Assembly (NCBI GenBank): GCA_001804885.1
Contig: MHBM01000305.1
Location: forward strand, 453-56,560
DNA from: Lentisphaerae bacterium RIFOXYA12_FULL_48_11
GTDB taxonomy: Bacteria > Verrucomicrobiota > Kiritimatiellia > UBA8416 > YA12-FULL-48-11
Length of the DNA: 56,108 nucleotides
Direction of reading: 5' to 3'
Position 1 is the stretch's first letter. The number at the start of each line of letters is the position of its first letter. Below are positions 51,973 through 56,108 of the stretch, piece by piece. The position numbers and the translations under genes were made by a program. The notes below the pieces were generated by a model that was not told the origin of the DNA, searched no databases, and worked only from the letters and a program-made list of their open reading frames with translations.

Positions 51973-52356
51973 ATGGCCAGAATACTGATAGTGGATGATG
52001 ATCAGGAACTGATAGAGGCAACGACCGCCGTTCTGGAGGAGCATGGCCACAAGGTCTTCTATGCTTGTACCGGATCAGAAGGCTTCAATATGGCAAAGCT
52101 GGAAAAACCAGACCTGATCCTTCTTGATGTGATGATGGAGCACGACAGTGTCGGGTTCGAGATCGCACGAGCCCTTCACGATGATGAAGCGACCAGCAGT
52201 CTCCCGGTTATTATTATTACCGGTGTACGGAAAGCAAAGAATCTGCCTTTCAAGTTTGAGCCGGACGAGGATTGGCTGCCGGTTAAGGCTGTGCTGGAAA
52301 AGCCTGTATCTCCTGAATTGCTGATTGAGTCGGTGGACAAAGCGTTGAAAGCTTAA
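51973..52356 (+). CDS. Stand-alone response-regulator receiver in the [FeFe] hydrogenase operon
   Basis: 127-residue single receiver. Acidic residues VDDDQE, phospho-Asp in LILLDVMMEH, Thr in IIIITGVRK and Lys in LEKPVSPE are all kept. A strong AGGAGG precedes the ATG. It has an insertion before the Lys (KFEPDEDWLPVKAVLEKP), a form often seen in receivers next to hydrogenase operons as far as I recall. The histidine kinase gene follows after 27 bases, so the two probably form a pair. Without an output domain, its target is likely a protein. Confidence 0.9.
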   Translation: MARILIVDDDQELIEATTAVLEEHGHKVFYACTGSEGFNMAKLEKPDLILLDVMMEHDSVGFEIARALHDDEATSSLPVIIITGVRKAKNLPFKFEPDEDWLPVKAVLEKPVSPELLIESVDKALKA

Positions 52357-52383
52357 ACTGCCTTGTAACCTTGTGGTGGCTTT

Positions 52384-54321
52384 ATGCTGAGGACAAAATT
52401 ATTTATCTGGTTTGCCGTGCTGGTTCTTCTGTTCGGGGGACTTTCTGCATACGTTGGCATACAGATAATCAATGATCGCGTTATTGAAGAGGCCCAAACG
52501 CGGGTAAGATTAAACCTCAGTAGCGCCTGGGCTCTTTATAACTTTCATTTGCAGGAAATAGAAACTGTTCTGAAGCTGGCAGCCGTAAAAGAGGTTGTGG
52601 TTGAAATGGCTGAAGGCGGCAAATGGAACGATCCGGAAGTCTGCAGTCGTATGGAGAAAATACGTACAGGTTTCGGCCTGGATTTCCTTGATATTGTGGG
52701 GTCCAACGGCAAGGTAATGATGCGGACAACGCAGCCTAATGTTACGGGGGATTTCAAGGCTACAGAACCGGCAATTGCCAGTGCGTTGAAGGGCGAAGTA
52801 ATGACATGCATGAGTGTAATCTCCGGCGAAGATATGAAGCGCGAAGGGGAGAACTTGGCGGAAAAAGCGTATATAGAGCTGGAAGATACGCCCAGAGCGC
52901 GCAGGACTGACAGGAAAGAGGAATCGCGCGGTATGGTTATGACGTGTGCTGCACCGATCAGGAAGGGTATGCAGGTTCTGGGCGCCGTCTATGGCGGTGT
53001 CCTGGTAAATCGAAACAATGAAATGGTCGATCGTATTAGAGATGTTGTATTTCGAAATGAACAGTACAAGGGTATTCCTACAGGAACTGCAACAATATTT
53101 CTTAATGACAGCAGGATCGCGACAACTGTCCGGCTCAGCAATGGAAATCGTGCAATTGGAACCAGGGCTTCGAAGGAAGTTGCTGATCGAGTGCTGGATA
53201 ATGGATTGCCATGGATAGGAGATGCGTATGTGTTAAAAGATACATATCTCTCCGCGTATGAGCCGATTAAGGACGGGATGGGTCGGATCATAGGAATGCT
53301 TTATGTTGGCATTCTAAAGCAGCCTTTTCTTGATATCGGACACAGTATAATTGTCAGATACGTTTACCTTTCCATATTTGTGCTGCTGGTTTCCCTTGTC
53401 CTAGCATTTATAATCGCCGGCAGACTAGCTAAGCCCATTCACCAGCTTGTTGAAGCTTCTAACAGGATGAGCAATGGTGAAGTACATGCACCTATTACAG
53501 CAAGGGGATCCTGCCGCGAGACAGACCTCTTGGTCTCTGCATTCAACGATATGACGTTCACACTTGCAGAGCGTGAGCAGAAACTCAAGGCACTGAACCG
53601 CAGTTACATGGAAACCCTGGGGTTTGTATCACATGAATTAAAGAGCCCTGTCGCGACCATTATGAATTATGTGTACCTGCTCAGGGAAAAGAAACTGGGG
53701 CAGCTCAACGAGAAGCAGGAAAAGGCTGTGAGGGCCATCGACAGGGGTGGCACAAGGCTCATTGAAATGGTGCGACACTATCTGAACCTTTCTCGGATAG
53801 AGAACCATGAGGTTCAGCCGGTACCTACAAAGGTTGCTGTGTTTGATGAAGTCCTCAAACCGATATTTGACTCTGCTGAGGCTGAACTGGCGGCAAATAA
53901 CATGACTTTGATCAATAATGTGGGTACAGATATTGTGCTGAACGTTGATATCAATATGATACGTGAAGTCTTTGAAAATCTTCTCAATAATGCTCTAAAG
54001 TACGGACGACAGGGTGGTGCTATTCAGGTGAATTCCAAGTTTGCTGGTTATTTCATTGAATTTTCTTTTCGAAATGATGGGGAGGGTATTGCTGAAGATA
54101 AATACGATGAGATATTTCAGAAGTTTACCCGTATAGCCAGTTCTGAAACCGTAAAAAAACAACGTGGTACGGGCCTTGGATTGTTCATAACGAAATATAT
54201 AGTAGAGGCACATGGCGGCAAAATAAGGGTTACATCGAAACCTGGTGAGTGGGCTGAATTCATTCTCACATTACCGGCATGGCAGGAATCAGGGAGCTAT
54301 AATCGTGTCTACCCCACTTAA
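52384..54321 (+). CDS. Membrane Cache-HAMP histidine kinase
   Basis: 645 residues. TM1 (about 6-28), a large extracytoplasmic Cache-type sensor (about 30-320), TM2 (about 325-345), HAMP (RLAKPIHQLVEASNRMS), coiled coil, HisKA with phospho-His417 (GFVSHELKSPVATIMNY), HATPase with N box NLLNNALKYG, G1 RNDGEGIAED and G2 GTGLGLFITKYIV. It should sense a periplasmic small molecule and phosphorylate the receiver encoded upstream. Its last 17 bases overlap the next flavoprotein gene, which ties it to the hydrogenase operon. Confidence 0.92.
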   Translation: MLRTKLFIWFAVLVLLFGGLSAYVGIQIINDRVIEEAQTRVRLNLSSAWALYNFHLQEIETVLKLAAVKEVVVEMAEGGKWNDPEVCSRMEKIRTGFGLDFLDIVGSNGKVMMRTTQPNVTGDFKATEPAIASALKGEVMTCMSVISGEDMKREGENLAEKAYIELEDTPRARRTDRKEESRGMVMTCAAPIRKGMQVLGAVYGGVLVNRNNEMVDRIRDVVFRNEQYKGIPTGTATIFLNDSRIATTVRLSNGNRAIGTRASKEVADRVLDNGLPWIGDAYVLKDTYLSAYEPIKDGMGRIIGMLYVGILKQPFLDIGHSIIVRYVYLSIFVLLVSLVLAFIIAGRLAKPIHQLVEASNRMSNGEVHAPITARGSCRETDLLVSAFNDMTFTLAEREQKLKALNRSYMETLGFVSHELKSPVATIMNYVYLLREKKLGQLNEKQEKAVRAIDRGGTRLIEMVRHYLNLSRIENHEVQPVPTKVAVFDEVLKPIFDSAEAELAANNMTLINNVGTDIVLNVDINMIREVFENLLNNALKYGRQGGAIQVNSKFAGYFIEFSFRNDGEGIAEDKYDEIFQKFTRIASSETVKKQRGTGLGLFITKYIVEAHGGKIRVTSKPGEWAEFILTLPAWQESGSYNRVYPT

Positions 54322-56108
54322 AATTATTGCTGAGAAACGACATCATGCTGTACAGCGCCTGTACGCTACAAAGTTCGGCGCAAGAATGCGTGTTACTGTC
54401 GGGTCGGCGACGTGCGAGAATGCGGCTGGAGCAAATGATGTTTTTAAAATATTCCAAAAGCTCTTTGCTGAAAACAATGTAAAAGATGTGGACCTGAGCC
54501 GTGTTGGCTGCGCAGGCAAGTGTGACATGGAGCCGGTTGTTACGATTCTCTCGAAGGATCAAATACCAGCGAAATATGTAAAGATGGATGCTGCTCGCGT
54601 TGAAAAGGTTTTTAAATCGCATGTTCTAAAGGGAAAGCCTGTCCGCGAATTCACAATGCGTGACCTCGATGTGAAGACTGCGGTTGCGGAGCGTGTGATA
54701 AGTGTTTGCGGTGGCAGCACATGCTTGAAACATGGTTCGGTTGAGCTGGAAGATGCATTCACTGCTGCCATCAGTGAGTCTGGCCTCACTGGAAAAGTGG
54801 CGGTAACGAGATCGGCATGTCACGGGTTATGCGAAATGGGGCCCGTAGCTTTTGTTTACCCTGATAATGTAATGTATTGTCAATTAACCGCCGAGAAGGC
54901 CAGGGAGATTGTGCGGGAACATATGCAGGGGAACAGGGTTGTCGTTCGTTATCTATGGGAAAATGAAAAAATCGCCAACCGGTTCTTTCCAATATTTGGT
55001 GACATACATTTCTTCGGCAAACAACTGCGACTCACCCTGCGCAACTGCGGGGTTATTGATCCAGAGAGCCTTGATGAATATCTTGCGGTAAGGGGATACG
55101 AGGCTGCCGCGAAAGTCCTTGATGGAATGACCCCACATGAGGTTGTCAAGGCTGTTAAACTCTCTGGGTTAAGAGGGCGGGGCGGTGGTGGATATTCAAC
55201 CGGGTTAAAATGGGAGCTGACCGCAGCGCAGTCTTCTGACAGGAAGTATATAATTTGTAATGCGGATGAGGGAGATCCTGGGGCCTTCATGGATAGAAGT
55301 ACTATCGAAGGCGATCCTCATACGATTATAGAAGGCATGATCATAGGTGGATATGCAATAGGTGCCAGCCAGGGGTATGTTTACATACGGGCAGAGTATC
55401 CGCTTGCAATCAAGCGCCTGGAGAAAGCAATTGATGATGCACGAGCTTCCGGTATTTTAGGAAATAATATTTTTGGTTCGCACTGGAGCTTTAACATAGA
55501 GCTACGACTTGGTGCAGGGGCATTTGTCTGCGGAGAGGAAACGGCTCTGATCCATTCTATCGAAGGGAAAAGAGGCATGCCCAGGCCTCGTCCGCCTTAT
55601 CCGTCGGAGTCAGGCCTGTGGGGTAAGCCTACCTGTATCAACAATGTAGAAACGTTTGCCAACGTGCCTGTCGTCATCCTGGACGGACCGGAATGGTTCG
55701 GAAGCCTGGGAACAAAAGGCAGCAAAGGGACGAAAGTATTTGCCCTAGCAGGCGATGTGGTTAATACCGGCCTGATTGAAGTCCCGATGGGAACAACACT
55801 GCGCCAGGTAGTTTTTGATATCGGCGGTGGCATCAAGGATGGTAAAAAATTCAAGGCGGTGCAGACAGGAGGACCCGCAGGAGGGTGTCTGCCTGAATCT
55901 GCACTCGATACGCCCATTGATTACGATACTCTTGCCAAGGCCGGAAGTATTATGGGAAGCGGTGGGATGATTGTTATAAATGAAGATGCCTGCATGGTAA
56001 ATGTTGCCAAGTACTTCATTGATTTCACGCAGGATGAGTCCTGTGGCAAGTGCACGCCTTGCCGCGAGGGAACGAAGCGGATGCTGGAAATTCTGACTCG
56101 TATTACCG
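54305..56108 (+). CDS. Tandem HndB-HndB-HndC-like flavoprotein, C-terminus beyond window
   Basis: At least 601 residues, open at the right edge. It begins at a GTG inside the end of the kinase gene. Two thioredoxin-like [2Fe-2S] domains stand in tandem: the first (about 25-110) with ATCENAAGA and GCAGKC, the second (about 118-210) with CGGSTC and CHGLC. A HndC/NuoF-like part follows from about 240 with GRGGGGYSTGLKWE (Tyr-Ser instead of the usual Phe-Pro), NADEGDPGAFMDR and [4Fe-4S] SCGKCTPC close to the window end. No HndA-like domain precedes it. The missing end could hold a ferredoxin or GltD module as in its paralogues at 33757 and 46998. Confidence 0.9.
   Translation, partial: MSTPLKIIAEKRHHAVQRLYATKFGARMRVTVGSATCENAAGANDVFKIFQKLFAENNVKDVDLSRVGCAGKCDMEPVVTILSKDQIPAKYVKMDAARVEKVFKSHVLKGKPVREFTMRDLDVKTAVAERVISVCGGSTCLKHGSVELEDAFTAAISESGLTGKVAVTRSACHGLCEMGPVAFVYPDNVMYCQLTAEKAREIVREHMQGNRVVVRYLWENEKIANRFFPIFGDIHFFGKQLRLTLRNCGVIDPESLDEYLAVRGYEAAAKVLDGMTPHEVVKAVKLSGLRGRGGGGYSTGLKWELTAAQSSDRKYIICNADEGDPGAFMDRSTIEGDPHTIIEGMIIGGYAIGASQGYVYIRAEYPLAIKRLEKAIDDARASGILGNNIFGSHWSFNIELRLGAGAFVCGEETALIHSIEGKRGMPRPRPPYPSESGLWGKPTCINNVETFANVPVVILDGPEWFGSLGTKGSKGTKVFALAGDVVNTGLIEVPMGTTLRQVVFDIGGGIKDGKKFKAVQTGGPAGGCLPESALDTPIDYDTLAKAGSIMGSGGMIVINEDACMVNVAKYFIDFTQDESCGKCTPCREGTKRMLEILTRIT

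Noticed and set aside
1-56108. CRISPR array, insertion sequence or prophage
   Set aside because: No regularly spaced repeats, transposase motifs or phage structural genes were found on reading the window.

Overview
The window reads as a chromosomal segment of an anaerobic, Gram-negative-type bacterium. Evidence for an outer membrane is an RND pump with a lipoprotein adaptor, a LolD/FtsX-type ABC pair, several exported beta-propellers and a Tat-like signal. Evidence for anaerobiosis is an [FeFe] hydrogenase, a bidirectional [NiFe] hydrogenase and many soluble Fe-S flavoproteins. The exported propellers with a WPx(F/W)RG entry motif and the mcsA-mcsB-clpC block outside a Firmicutes context make me think of the PVC group (Kiritimatiellota/Lentisphaerota-like), but this is inference and no marker here settles it. 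All genes I recognise are intact; only the first and last run off the window. No gene-free stretch exceeds 300 bases.

Left arm (1-16.66 kb, all minus strand): one long co-directional run, hoxF-hoxU-hoxY-hoxH-hoxW, a stand-alone receiver, hypF-hypC-hypD-hypE-hypA, a PAS histidine kinase with a degenerate receiver, a double-receiver protein, and an RND adaptor plus pump. It encodes an NAD(H)-coupled group 3d [NiFe] hydrogenase and its maturation set; hypB is absent. A divergent promoter region with a Rex-like palindrome separates it from tRNA-Leu(CAG).

Housekeeping core (16.86-24.72 kb, plus strand): tRNA-Leu, terminator, ilvE, mcsA, mcsB, clpC, rpsP, trmD, rplS, rnhB, yraN, tRNA-Val.

Accessory redox island (24.8-44.35 kb, plus strand): five PQQ-like beta-propeller proteins, an NHL propeller, a four-cluster Tat-type ferredoxin, a NapH/NosR-type membrane polyferredoxin, an 804-residue HndA-HndB-HndC fusion, a 522-residue ferredoxin/GltD-like flavoprotein that has lost the NAD(P)H-binding subdomain, a glycosyltransferase, and an ABC ATPase/giant permease pair. 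The gene order suggests an electron route from cytosolic NAD(P)H through a membrane polyferredoxin to periplasmic propeller proteins. I regard this as the best candidate for an undescribed system.

Right arm (44.4-56.1 kb): a Gly/Ser-rich exported protein (minus strand), then rex and, behind a Rex-like operator, an [FeFe] hydrogenase operon: hndA, a 1048-residue HndB-HndC-GltD fusion, hndD, a receiver, a Cache-HAMP histidine kinase, and the start of another HndB-HndB-HndC-like fusion. Counting HoxF, the window holds four NuoF-type FMN/NADH modules, which points to heavy use of NAD(H)-H2-ferredoxin exchange, probably including flavin-based electron bifurcation, under redox control by Rex.
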